This document shows, one piece after another, positions 21,533-31,097 of a stretch of DNA of 64,000 nucleotides. Positions within the stretch are counted from its first letter, which is position 1. Each line of letters opens with the position of its first letter. Position numbers and translations under genes: made by a program. The DNA lies in assembly GCA_965644315.1 (NCBI GenBank), contig CBFFRQ010000013.1, positions 806,001 to 870,000 on the forward strand, given 5' to 3'. The notes below the pieces were generated by a model. The model was given only the letters and a program-made list of their open reading frames with translations. It searched no databases and was not told the DNA's origin. Source of the stretch: Caecitellus pseudoparvulus. Lineage: Eukaryota > Bigyra: Bicosoecida.

Positions 21533-24049
21533 ATGGCAATTTCCGCACAAGTGCTTCACGCGAGTGGCGACGCCGTGCTGCCCGCCGAACCCCCAGGCCC
21601 GAGCGACGTGGCCGTGTCGATGATCCATCCCGAGAGGGTTCACTTGGAGCAGCTGCACCCTGCGCTGCCGTCAGTCGTGTGCACCATCGCTGAGCTGCTC
21701 GCGAGCGCGCCTGGTGGCTTGCCTTGCGATGAGTTGCTCGCAGCGTTTCCAACACGGCGCGCCGACGGCCGCAGCCTGTCCGAGCTCCTGCCCCCAGAGG
21801 CACAAGATGATCCCATTTCCTGGCTGCTGCTGGATGCGGGGTGCTCTTACTTCTCCCAGCGGCGGCCCGGCGGCCCAGTCGTGCTGCAGCCAAACGATTC
21901 CCTTCAAGTGCGGCCTCACGCTGCCACGCCCACGCCCACACCCACAGCAGCAGCAGCAGCAGCACCGAGGCCAGTGGATGCAAGCAAGTGTCCGCATGGA
22001 TTCACGCTCGCCGCAGAGGTGGTGGCGGACCTGGAGCGGCGCCGCCCGAACTCCGGCAACGCGGCCGCACTGTGGGTGCAGCTGCTGTCCCTGACCCCCC
22101 AGCGCAGCGGCTTGCGCAGCTCCATCGGCATTTCCTTCAGCTCCAAGACCGGGGCCCGGGCGTCTAAGATTGTGCCCCGCCAGCTTCCGGGCGTGCACGG
22201 CCTGCAGTCGCTGACCCTGGACATACACCACCCCAGCATCATTCCAGCTCCACGGCCCGTTGCCGCTGCAGTGGCCGCCTTCCTGGGCGAGGGTGGAGCA
22301 GAGAAAGAGGAGGAAGAGGGGGAGGGGGGCATGGTTGGCGCTGATGCCTCCGCCTCCCGTGTCTCCTCGCCACACCCCCCTCCTCCCAACACACACGCCT
22401 CAGAGACACACACACACCCCAGTCAGCTCCCCGCTCAACCCGCGCCTTCAACGAGCGCTGTACTGGACGATGCACCCCCCCCTCCCCCTGCCAAGCGACC
22501 GCGCATGGGCGACGTCCCCTCTGAAGTGGACGTGTGGCGGGCACAGGACACCATGGCCGATTTTGACATTGACGCCGAGCTGCAGGGAGTGCAGGTGCTG
22601 GACCCCATCTTGCAGCCCCCTGAGCAGCCCGAGTCCGGCCCCAGAGCTCCGGCTGTCGTGCAATGCGGTAGCCTGCAGAACATGGCCGCTCTGGGGCACC
22701 TGCCCCTGCACGTGGCCAAGGCGGCCTGCGGCGACGGCTTCTTCCCTGAGAAGCTGCAGCAGGAGGGGATCAGGGACCTGAACCACTTCTTTGGGCTGCA
22801 GACAGCCCTGGCGGAGCACGTGGCCAGTGCTCGGGCGGACCTGGCAGAGCGCTGGGAGCACCTCGTCACGCACATGCGCCCTCGACCGCCCAGGCCTGGG
22901 GTGCCCCACATTCCCTGCCCTCCCCACGTGCAGAGTGACCCAGACGCCAGGCTGAGCCACGAGGAGGTGCTGGCTGCCCTCGCGGCAGAGGTGGCTGTGA
23001 CGCCCATGTTGCGGCTCCTGCTGCAAGGGCGCGAGGCTGAGCGCCACGTTCTGCGTGTGCGCAACACGCCGCAGCTGCAGGGCCTGTCTCCGCCACAGCT
23101 CTTCCTGCACGCAGGGCGCAGTCTGCTGCACGAGGTCATGTCTGAGGCCAGTGCCACTGCGCGGTGGGCGGGCGGGGAGGGCCGCGTGCGGGATGCACCG
23201 CCGCCGCTCGCCGCAGTGGAGCGTCTCTTCATGGCCGCGAAGCTGCCGCCGCAGCCCGCCTTGGTGAAGCACAAGCCGTACAGCGACCTCAGGCAGCAGC
23301 ACCTGACAGACGTGCTGCCGAGCCAGGCCGAGCTGACGCTGATTGGGCAGGACGTGGCTGCACTTGGCAGCCTGGCCTTGCCACAGGCCTCACGCCTGCG
23401 AGCACGCATCTCCAAGGTGTGCCACCCACTGGGACTGTATGTGCAGTGCTTGACCAACCCAGTCAAGTCCAAGTCCACGTACGGACGGTTCTTTACGAAC
23501 CACAGCCAGCTGCGGAACTTGGCACGGACGCTGTTGTCGGAAGGCATCATCACAAAGTCGGACACGTATGTGGACTTCTCGGCTGGGCACAATGACTTTG
23601 GACCCCTGCTTCAGCTCCGTAAGTGGGTGGGCTTTGACCTGTACCCGCCCAGCACACCCCAGCCATCGCAGCACTTTCGCCGGGTGAACTGGTTCAACGT
23701 CAAGAGTCTGCCCAAGGACTGCGTCATCGGGCTGAACCCCCCCTTCGGCAAGCGCGGGGAGCTGGCCCTGCGCTTCCTGGTGCACGCCATGTCCGCCTTT
23801 CGCCCCCGCCTCATCCTCGCCATCATCCCCCGGGACACGCAGTGGCAGCGCCCGGCAGCAAAGTTCGGGTACGCTGTGCACTCCAGCTTCAACACGCTCG
23901 TGGCTGGCAGTGTCTTCTACATCCCTGGCTCCTCCACCAACGTGGGGCAGCAGTGGGCAGCGTCGGGTGCCACCGGGAACATCTCCATCGCCCCCCAAGA
24001 CACGCCCGCCATGCTGGTGCTGAAACGCGGCGCTGCTGGGCAATCTTGA
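21533..24049 (+). CDS. EDM2-like SAM-dependent methyltransferase
   Basis: A single-exon gene of 838 residues. The C-terminal third (about 600-830) is a methyltransferase domain of the kind found at the end of plant EDM2: a YGRFFTNHSQLRNLARTLL helix, a VDFSAGHNDFG SAM-binding loop (about 680-690), and the catalytic-type motif LNPPFGKRGELALRF (N735 P736 P737 F738). An ILAIIPRDTQW strand and FYIPGS follow. The NPPF motif is shared by adenine-N6 and related amino-group methyltransferases. The first 230 residues may form a winged-helix-like domain; about 240-320 is disordered. EDM2 proteins normally carry PHD fingers, and none is visible here. The substrate (DNA, RNA or protein) is unknown. A second in-frame ATG at 21620 is an alternative start. 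Confidence 0.75.
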   Translation: MAISAQVLHASGDAVLPAEPPGPSDVAVSMIHPERVHLEQLHPALPSVVCTIAELLASAPGGLPCDELLAAFPTRRADGRSLSELLPPEAQDDPISWLLLDAGCSYFSQRRPGGPVVLQPNDSLQVRPHAATPTPTPTAAAAAAPRPVDASKCPHGFTLAAEVVADLERRRPNSGNAAALWVQLLSLTPQRSGLRSSIGISFSSKTGARASKIVPRQLPGVHGLQSLTLDIHHPSIIPAPRPVAAAVAAFLGEGGAEKEEEEGEGGMVGADASASRVSSPHPPPPNTHASETHTHPSQLPAQPAPSTSAVLDDAPPPPPAKRPRMGDVPSEVDVWRAQDTMADFDIDAELQGVQVLDPILQPPEQPESGPRAPAVVQCGSLQNMAALGHLPLHVAKAACGDGFFPEKLQQEGIRDLNHFFGLQTALAEHVASARADLAERWEHLVTHMRPRPPRPGVPHIPCPPHVQSDPDARLSHEEVLAALAAEVAVTPMLRLLLQGREAERHVLRVRNTPQLQGLSPPQLFLHAGRSLLHEVMSEASATARWAGGEGRVRDAPPPLAAVERLFMAAKLPPQPALVKHKPYSDLRQQHLTDVLPSQAELTLIGQDVAALGSLALPQASRLRARISKVCHPLGLYVQCLTNPVKSKSTYGRFFTNHSQLRNLARTLLSEGIITKSDTYVDFSAGHNDFGPLLQLRKWVGFDLYPPSTPQPSQHFRRVNWFNVKSLPKDCVIGLNPPFGKRGELALRFLVHAMSAFRPRLILAIIPRDTQWQRPAAKFGYAVHSSFNTLVAGSVFYIPGSSTNVGQQWAASGATGNISIAPQDTPAMLVLKRGAAGQS
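21945..21962 (+). repeat. Short CAG repeat in coding sequence
   Basis: Six perfect CAG units, read as alanine codons (frame GCA) in the linker of the EDM2-like protein. It is a candidate length polymorphism. Confidence 0.8.
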
Positions 24050-24063
24050 CGCCGTGCATTGCT

Positions 24064-26459
24064 TCACACCTCATGGCTGGTGCTGCCGTAGTGCTCATGC
24101 CGCTGTGCGTGGGCGGCACGCATCTCGGCGCCAGCGGGGCTGCCCATGAACCCGGGGTTGCCCAGGCCTGGGCTGGGCGGCACGGTGCGTGGCCCTGTGG
24201 CCTCTCGCGCCTCCATGCGCTCATAGTCGGGGTCCTGCTTGCCGCCCTTGCCGCTGCACCGGCCCGTGTACCACATGGCAAAGCCGACTCCAAACACCAC
24301 CACCACCAAGGCGCCCATTGCAATGAAGGCACCCTCCTCCCCAGGGGACAGGGGCCCGCCGCTGCCGCCGCTGTTGCTGCCACTGCTGCCGCCTGGCGTG
24401 GCGGGGGTAGGGGCCGCCTTGAAGATGGCCCACTTGTCTGCGATGGCGCCGGTGGTGACGTCCCGGAACGTTGCGAACAGGTGTGTTGCGTTGGCCACCT
24501 CCAGGTTAATGTACCCGAACCAGTAATCCTGCACCTCCACAAATGCAGGCACGGGGTCCGTCTCCTGGTTGTTGGAGAAGCCGGCGCCAGCGGAGCCCAC
24601 CAGCACGTGCACAGTGGTGGGCGGGTGGTCGTACACGGCCCAGGTGCCGGCCATGCCAGACGGCGACACGGTGTGCTGGGGTGACGAGCGGGCCAGGCAC
24701 TTGCCACCGTTGGCGGCACAGTATCGCTGCATGGCGTGGTTGTGCCCATACACAGCCAAGTCCACTCCGTGTGCGTGCAGCAGCGGCTCCAAGTGGTCCC
24801 GCATCAGCTGTGCGACCACCTGGTCGGACATGGAGCCGGTGTTGTAGGTGGATGAGATGTACATGGGGCGGTGGGCGCCAAACACCACCCACGGCGTCAC
24901 GGAGCGGTCCACCGCCGCCAGGTCTGCTGCCAGCCACTGCCACTGCTCGGAGCCGGTGGTGAAGTTGTACTCTGTGCTGATGGCCACGACGTGGACGTGG
25001 CCGACATCCCAGGACCACCAGGGGGCGTTGTAGCTGGGGCGGGGCATCTGGAACTGCGCCAGGGTTGGCACGCTGCACTCGCCACCGCTGTCGCCTCCCT
25101 CCGTTGCGCGGCCTGGGTAGAAGGTCGGGCGCATGCCGGGGTGGAAGGTCTTGGCTGGCGTGTCGCTCTCGTGGTTGCCGGTGTTGATGCCGTATGCCAC
25201 CTGGCTCGCCACGGGCGTCAGCTGCCGCAGCCAGTCATCCCAGACTGACGCGAAGCCCTGTGCATAGCCCAGGTCGCCGAAGTGTGCGATGGCGTGGATG
25301 GCGCCCGCGTCCAGGTCTGCCTGCAGGTACTTGGTGGTGTTCACACTGGCCTCGCCGTAGTGGAACCACGTGAAGCTGTCATCGTACGTGCCCCGGCCCA
25401 TGTCGGCGTACACGGTCAGCTTGGTCACGCCCGGTGCGCCGGGGGGCGGCGGCACGTACAGGCTGTGCACGGGGGAGGTGGCCTGCCCGTCACCAAAGAC
25501 GTAGTACACCTTTTCGCCGGCTGGCAGGCCTGCCAGCAGCGCTGAGTGGATGTAGCCGGGGTCACGGAAGCCAGTGGTGGTGGCTGGTGCCGCGCACATG
25601 TCCTCCGCACCGTACGTCGTGCTGGTCACCTGCAGCGCACGGTTGGTCAAGGACGCCACGTCGGTGCCCCACCGGGCGAAGAGGCCGGGCCGGACTGACG
25701 CAGAGTTCCACTGCAGGCGCACGGTGCCTGCTGCTGCAGTGGGCACGATGCGGGCCTGCAGCGGTGTGTTGGCGTCCTCCACCGCCACCGTGGGGCTGAC
25801 GCCCTGGGCAACACAGCCCGCAGGCCAGGGGCCTGTGGGGTTCACAGCACAGTTGAAAAAGACGAAGCGCACGTCCTGCCGGTAGTTGGGCAGGTTGAAC
25901 GTGAGGTGCTGAGTGGTCTGCGTGCTGCACGAGTCCTGGCAGGCCATCGCGAAGCGCATGGGTACCTTGGCCGTGACGTCATCTTGGGAACCATACAGGC
26001 CCACCCAGCCCTTGTCTGCGAAAGAGCGCGGGGAAGAAGTGCGCTGATGTGCGGGCGATGCTTCCAGCACTCATGCTCGAGAAGGGATGACGGTCAATTT
26101 CCGCACTGCCCTACGAGGGCATCCCAGGGCACGCCCCTGCAGCCTTGGCCGGGCGCCAGGGCGGAGGCCTCCGAGCAAATGCACCACGTACCCAGGACGT
26201 CTGTGTTCGACACTGTCAAGGTCACGGTAATCTCCTGCCCATCATGGTACGTGTTTGCGTCGGTGGTAAGATTCACTTCTGTGACGGCAGGCGCCCAAAC
26301 GAGCCCCTCTGGCTTGATCAGCACGAGCTCGTGGTGGGCATCCAAGTCAGAAGGAGAGCTCAAGCCCAACTCCTGCATGAGGGCTTCCTGCGTCAGGGCA
26401 GCCACGCTGCTTAGCGCAGCGGCTGCCAACGCTGCCGTGGCCACTTTTCGGCCAGCCAT
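24064..26459 (-). CDS. Purple acid phosphatase with C-terminal membrane anchor
   Basis: Two exons on the minus strand, 26459-26192 and 26015-24064, joining in frame (GTACGT donor, 176-nt intron) to 739 residues. An N-terminal signal peptide (AGRKVATAALAAAALSSVAA) precedes a fibronectin-like domain and a metallophosphoesterase domain. All metal-ligand motifs are present: YADMG (about 290), GDLGYA (about 335), GNHE (about 369), FGAHRPMY (about 455) and VYGHNHAMQR (about 514). Purple acid phosphatases use a dinuclear Fe/metal centre to hydrolyse phosphoesters outside the cell or in acidic compartments. Unusually for a plant-type PAP, a hydrophobic helix (about 650-673) followed by a basic, Gly/Pro-rich tail suggests a type I membrane protein. 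Its stop lies 14 nt from that of the EDM2-like gene. Confidence 0.93.
26095..26104 (-). promoter_or_regulatory. CRATTTCCGC motif copy, phosphatase intron 1
   Basis: CAATTTCCGC on the plus strand, inside intron 1 (26191-26016) of the phosphatase gene. The role is unproven. Confidence 0.3.
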
Positions 26460-26689
26460 GCCTGGCGCTCCGTGTGGGCCTTTGAACGGGCCTGGGGGCG
26501 TCCACAGCACACCTTTGCCAGTCTCGCGTGCGGCCTGGGTGCTCACTGGGCCGTCACGACGATGAGGGTGCAAGCTCTGAGAGTTTGGCTCATCTCTGCT
26601 GCTGCTTTTGGTTCCGTGTATTCGGGGGGGGTTTGCTAGAGTTGCCGTTGGGGGGGGTGCACGCCAGCATTGCCTCGCTCACGCCCTCG

Positions 26690-28502
26690 TCATGCACAGT
26701 GCGCGAGAGCTGCGGCAAAGCGCTCGGCAAAGTCCACTGCACGTGCCTTGCGGGGCACCAGGTCCGCATCAGCCTTTTCTGCTGCGTTTCGGGCTGCTCT
26801 GAGGCGCTGAACACGCTGCTGCCGCGTGCCGCTGCACTTCAGCCCCCACACCAGACACTCCAACTTCAACCCATGCATGTCCACGCCTGCTGCCCATGCA
26901 TCCAGTTCAGCCTCTGACAGCTTTGTCAGCGCTGCGGTGGGTTTGGGCGCCTCAGCAGGGGCCCCTTGAGTGGCTGCCTCGGGTGCGGGGTCCGCAGCGG
27001 GGAGAGATGGGGCAGGTGCCTGTGGGCTCGGGCGAGCAGCGTGAGCGGGTGGCTGAAGGGTGCGCGGGGAGCGTGTCACTGCCCCTGTGCTGGGCTCTGA
27101 CGCTGGGAGCTGCAAGTGGACCACAGCTGCGGAGGCGTTGGTGGCGGGTTGGAAGCCTGGCACTGCGTGCTTCAGGCCGCTGAAGCCCATGTTCAGCTGC
27201 ACAGCGCTGCCCTGTTCGAGGGAGACAGCCGGCATCAGGGGACCTGAGCCAGGTGGCAGGCTGGTGGCGTCAAGGGGCATGTCCACTGGCTCCCCATTCA
27301 CCCGCCACGCCACCCGCCCGTCGCCAAAGCTGAGGGTGCAGGTGACCACATCCCCCACAGTCCACGTGGGCGCGCCAGCCTGCTCTGCCCCCTGGGAGAA
27401 CAGAATGCCACGACTGCCGTCCCACGCCCAGGAGGCAGAGACGTCCCCCACGCCGTCGTGAGGCCCAGCGCCGTCCAGGGCAGCTGGCTGCATCCAGCCA
27501 ACCTGAGCCACGCCCCCCGCAGCTACTGTGACTTCGAATGCCCATGCTCCGCTGCTCACGGTGTGAGAGGGCACTCCCACGGTGGGGAAGGCCTCCACAG
27601 CCACCACGCGGGCCACAGCAGGCACCTGCACTGCTGCGCCAAACACCCCCTCATCCTCGCCCCCCCCCGCCGCCCCCGCCGCGGCGCGCTCCTCGTCCAG
27701 ACTGAAGTACGACACATCCACTGCATCCTCTGCCCCCAGCACCCGGCACCAGAGACCATCCACGACGGGCGCGTGCTGGGGAACCTGCGCCGTGGAGCGA
27801 CTGGCAGCCTCTCGTTGCCGCTTCGTCCGCAGGGCCATACCAGCCCTGATGGATGCCAGGACCCCCCCCTCGCCCTGCTGTGGCCGAGCGGAGTCTGCGT
27901 AGGCCTCCAGGGCTCTGGCCTTGTCTTCCTTGCGCTGCAGCGCCTCCTCCTCAGCAGCAGACTTGCGCGCTTCTGCGATGCGGCCTCGGCGCTGGGCTGC
28001 ATGCAGCAATTGCTTGGCCTTCTTGGCACCCAGCCCTCCAGCCCAGTTGGGAACCGGCAAGTGCCACTGCTTCAAGCCGTTCGGGCCCACTGGCTCGGAG
28101 TAGCGCTCCCCCAGGCGCTTGCGCTTGGCGGCCTCCTCCTCCGTGTTCCATGCTGCGAGGCGCAGCGAGTCGTTCACAGCCCGCAGCCTGCGCCCGTTCA
28201 AGTCGCGGCAGGCGGAGAAATCGAAAGAGGTCGGGCCGCGTGACTTGCCTGAGGCGCGCAGACTGGCGCCAAAGCCGCCCTTGCCCCCACGGAGACCCAC
28301 AGGGCAGATGCGCACCAGGCCGCTGGACTGTAGCGGGCGGCATGCGATCGCTTCCCGGGGCAGGCCGTGTGTGTCCTGTGCATGCAATGGAGGTGGAGGT
28401 TGCCAACGCCAGCTACGGCCTTGCCTTGACATGCATCCTCACCTGCAAGAACCACAGAATGTCCTGCGCTTCACAGGAAGGCACAAGATAGTTAAAGCTC
28501 AT
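26690..28502 (-). CDS. SDE2: SDE2 homologue with internal SPRY domain
   Basis: Two exons, 28502-28443 and 28375-26690 (67-nt intron, donor GTGAGG), giving 581 residues. The N-terminal ubiquitin-like domain ends in LRGGKGGFG (about 44-52), the conserved site where SDE2 is cut after Gly-Gly to release a Lys-initiated spliceosome and genome-stability factor. ACRDLNGRRLRAVND is the family signature that follows. A SPRY domain occupies about 290-385 (AWAFEVTV to WRVNGEPV). The C-terminal SDE2-type SAP-like motif is at about 520-545 (LECLVWGLKCSGTRQQR). The first beta strand of the ubiquitin-like fold may be missing; the frame stays open upstream, so a further short exon in 28505-28690 is possible. 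The family call is firm; the SPRY insertion is unusual to me. Confidence 0.85.
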
Positions 28503-28573
28503 GGTGTCTACGGCCAAGGCTTGCAGCACCACTGTGCGGGCCAGGAGCCTGCCAGCGGCCTCGCGGGCAGTTG

Positions 28574-28583
28574 CGATTTCCGC
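28574..28583 (-). promoter_or_regulatory. CRATTTCCGC motif copy, upstream of SDE2
   Basis: CGATTTCCGC, 72 nt upstream of the SDE2 ATG at 28502, in the orientation GCGGAAATCG relative to the gene. Confidence 0.35.
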
Positions 28584-28691
28584 AAGCAGGCGATTGCTTG
28601 ACGGGCTGACAGCACTAGCTGAGAGCTCTCGCTGTGCCAATTTCAAACATCTACGAGAGGTGCATTACCGGGAAGGCGTTTTGTGCAGGTC

Positions 28692-30863
28692 TTACGTGAT
28701 GCTGCAGCCCGGCTCGACCTGCGGCCGCTGCTGAGGGTCGATGCCCCCCTTGACCAGCATCGGGGTGACTTGCTGCCGGCAGTGGGGGGGCATGTTGCGA
28801 AGGGCGTCGGGCAAGTCCGCCCCATGGGCCAGCAGCAGTCGCACAGTGTCAAGCCCTGATGCAGGTGACAGCGTCAACGAGATCAGCGTCGTGCAGAGCA
28901 CCGAACGGCCGTGGGAGGTGCGGGCGGTGACATTGCCACCCGCATCCAGCAGCATCTTGGAGATCTTGGGTTTCCGTGGGCCCAGCAGGGCCAGGGCAGT
29001 TTCCCCACTCGCTGTCACGGCGTTTGGGTCTGCCCCTGCTTCCAGCAGCACTTTGATCATTTCCCTGTTAATCTTGGCACGGCACAGGTGACTCAGCAGC
29101 GCGGTGTACCCGCCGCTCGCCGAGCCGTCCACGAACGCTCCCCGGCGCAGCAGCTCCTTTACGAGGCCCAGGCGATCTGCACCGGCTGCGCTCACGAGGA
29201 CAGGCTCTCGTGTCCTGTGCCCGGGTGCACGGGGGGGATTGAATGGGAAACCAGCCTCCAGTAATGCAAAGCACGCTGCCTCGCCGCCGTACTGAGCAGC
29301 TTGCGCGAGAGCAAGGGTCTGCTCATCCACACCAAGCAAGCCCGAGTCCTTGCCCCACACCAGTGCTGCCACGAGGCCTTGATTCCCAGCTTGCCAGGCA
29401 GCGTCGTGCAGACCGTACAGCTGGTCGCGTTCTGTGCTGCGGCTCAGTGCCCACTCCACGACACGGGGGTCGAACGGGCGCCGCACGAATGCGTGGGAAA
29501 CGGCAGGTGGAATGGTGCAGTGCTGCGCAAAGGAGGCGCCCTCCAACGTGCCCCCTCGAGCCAGAATTTCCTCTGCAAGGGTCAGGTATCCCCCGCTCAC
29601 AGCCATGTGGGCTGGGGACGCCACTGCGTCATCGTTGCGAACGACGGTGAAACCCGTGTTCGCGCCTGCGTCCATGAGCAGTGTGGCGACGCCAGCATGC
29701 CCACGCAGGGCGGCCGCATGCAAGGCAGTTGTAGCAGGGTACTCCTCATCGACGCTGTCCACGCGCAGGCTGATTTCCGGCGACAGCAGCCACTGCACGA
29801 TGTCTTCCTGCCCGCCCCACGCTGCTCCCAGCAGCACGGCGGGCGTCATGGCTTGCCCGGCGTCCACCAAAGCGTGCAGCGCTCCAAGCTGCCCGCCCAT
29901 GGCGATGGTGGGTGCAATGCTTAGACCTCCATCTGGCAAGTGTGGCAGGAGGGCGCGTGCTGCCCACGCTGGGGCAGTGGGGCATGATGACGCGCACAGC
30001 ACGGCGGCGAGAATGGCGGTGAAGCCTGAGCCCGCTTGGCGCATGTCGAAGTCCAGGAACAACTCGTTGTGGAGATCAGCACTTGCTGCAGATGCTGTGC
30101 CAGTGCCCCACTGGCGTAGGCGGATGAGGGGGTCGCGGTCGAGGTCGCTGACTCCAGGAAGCGGAGGCAAGTCGGGTGGGGGCTGTGGGGACCCCTCGCG
30201 CAGCGGCTCAGCCAGAGTCTGCACGCCTTGCAACGCCGCTTCCGCATCCAAAAGACGGCTGGACAGCACATGTGACAGATGAATGGCGCGCTTCCCTTCG
30301 CATTGTGGTGGGAGCGGGGTGCTGTCAGGCTGCCCAGACACCCCCAGCAGGCCGGCCACAAGCGGCCACAGCCCGTACACGGCTGCCTGCGCGACCTGCC
30401 CGGGGACATCCTCCTTGAGGACTGCAGGGGAGCGCACTTCTACCTCCATGCTCGCCCAGGCTTTGGCCACTGCCTCTGCCTCCGCCGGCACTCCTTGAAT
30501 AAGGCCCGGCCGTGTGGCAACTGGCGCCTCGGACGGCGTGCTGGACTCGCAGGCGGCACCGGCACCTGCGCCAGCAACCCCTTCGCGATGGGCTGCCACA
30601 TGCCTACCCAAGCACCACAGACGGACTGCATGTGCGCCCCAAGCCCACCCTGCTCGCTCCATGACGCGCACCGCAACAGCGTCCGCCTCCAGTGGCAAGC
30701 GACGCAAGCTGTGAAAGACTGCAGTGATGCTGTCCAGAGGCAGCGTGTGCGCAGTAGCAGCTTCCCATACAACTGAAGCCACATCAGGATGCTGAGGTGC
30801 GCATTCAGTCAGCGCTGCTTGGTCCAGGGGCTCGGCCAAGTGAAGTGGAGGCTGCGCAGCCAT
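28692..30863 (-). CDS. Ankyrin-repeat protein
   Basis: A single exon encoding 723 residues from the ATG at 30863; an upstream open stretch lacks an ATG. The N-terminal 290 residues are helical and do not match a domain I know. From about 300 to 710 there are imperfect ankyrin repeats with recognisable cores, for example TALHAAALRGHAGVATLLMDAGAN, LVKELLRRGAFVDG, MIKVLLEAGADPNAV and TVRLLLAHGADL. Ankyrin repeats mediate protein binding; no catalytic domain or membrane segment is present. In oomycetes and other protists such proteins form large families, so orthology cannot be claimed. Confidence 0.82.
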   Translation of the reverse strand: MAAQPPLHLAEPLDQAALTECAPQHPDVASVVWEAATAHTLPLDSITAVFHSLRRLPLEADAVAVRVMERAGWAWGAHAVRLWCLGRHVAAHREGVAGAGAGAACESSTPSEAPVATRPGLIQGVPAEAEAVAKAWASMEVEVRSPAVLKEDVPGQVAQAAVYGLWPLVAGLLGVSGQPDSTPLPPQCEGKRAIHLSHVLSSRLLDAEAALQGVQTLAEPLREGSPQPPPDLPPLPGVSDLDRDPLIRLRQWGTGTASAASADLHNELFLDFDMRQAGSGFTAILAAVLCASSCPTAPAWAARALLPHLPDGGLSIAPTIAMGGQLGALHALVDAGQAMTPAVLLGAAWGGQEDIVQWLLSPEISLRVDSVDEEYPATTALHAAALRGHAGVATLLMDAGANTGFTVVRNDDAVASPAHMAVSGGYLTLAEEILARGGTLEGASFAQHCTIPPAVSHAFVRRPFDPRVVEWALSRSTERDQLYGLHDAAWQAGNQGLVAALVWGKDSGLLGVDEQTLALAQAAQYGGEAACFALLEAGFPFNPPRAPGHRTREPVLVSAAGADRLGLVKELLRRGAFVDGSASGGYTALLSHLCRAKINREMIKVLLEAGADPNAVTASGETALALLGPRKPKISKMLLDAGGNVTARTSHGRSVLCTTLISLTLSPASGLDTVRLLLAHGADLPDALRNMPPHCRQQVTPMLVKGGIDPQQRPQVEPGCSIT

Positions 30864-31097
30864 ATTGGCGTGGTGGTCAGCCAGGCGACGGTTGCGCGAT
30901 TCCCACCAGCCGTCCTTGCCAGCCGACGGGGAGTAAAGAGAGTGCCACAACAAGTCAGGGATCGCAGGAGAAAGCGGTTACTAAGATTCGCGAGGTTCAG
31001 CGCAGCTGCGTACCTTGCATTTTCACAGGCATTGGTTTTGTCGTGGCAGCAACTGTGCCCGGGCAGCTGGCGCGAACGTTCCGGGCAGCAGCCGACC

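Noticed and set aside
28500-28690. A tiny extra first exon for SDE2 (ATG near 28661 joined to an acceptor near 28549)
   Set aside because: It would restore the first strand of the ubiquitin-like domain in frame, but the donor GTAGAT is weak; left as a possibility only.
30861-30953. Upstream extension of the ankyrin protein to 30953
   Set aside because: The extension begins at a TTG, which is not a credible eukaryotic start; ATG at 30863 was used.
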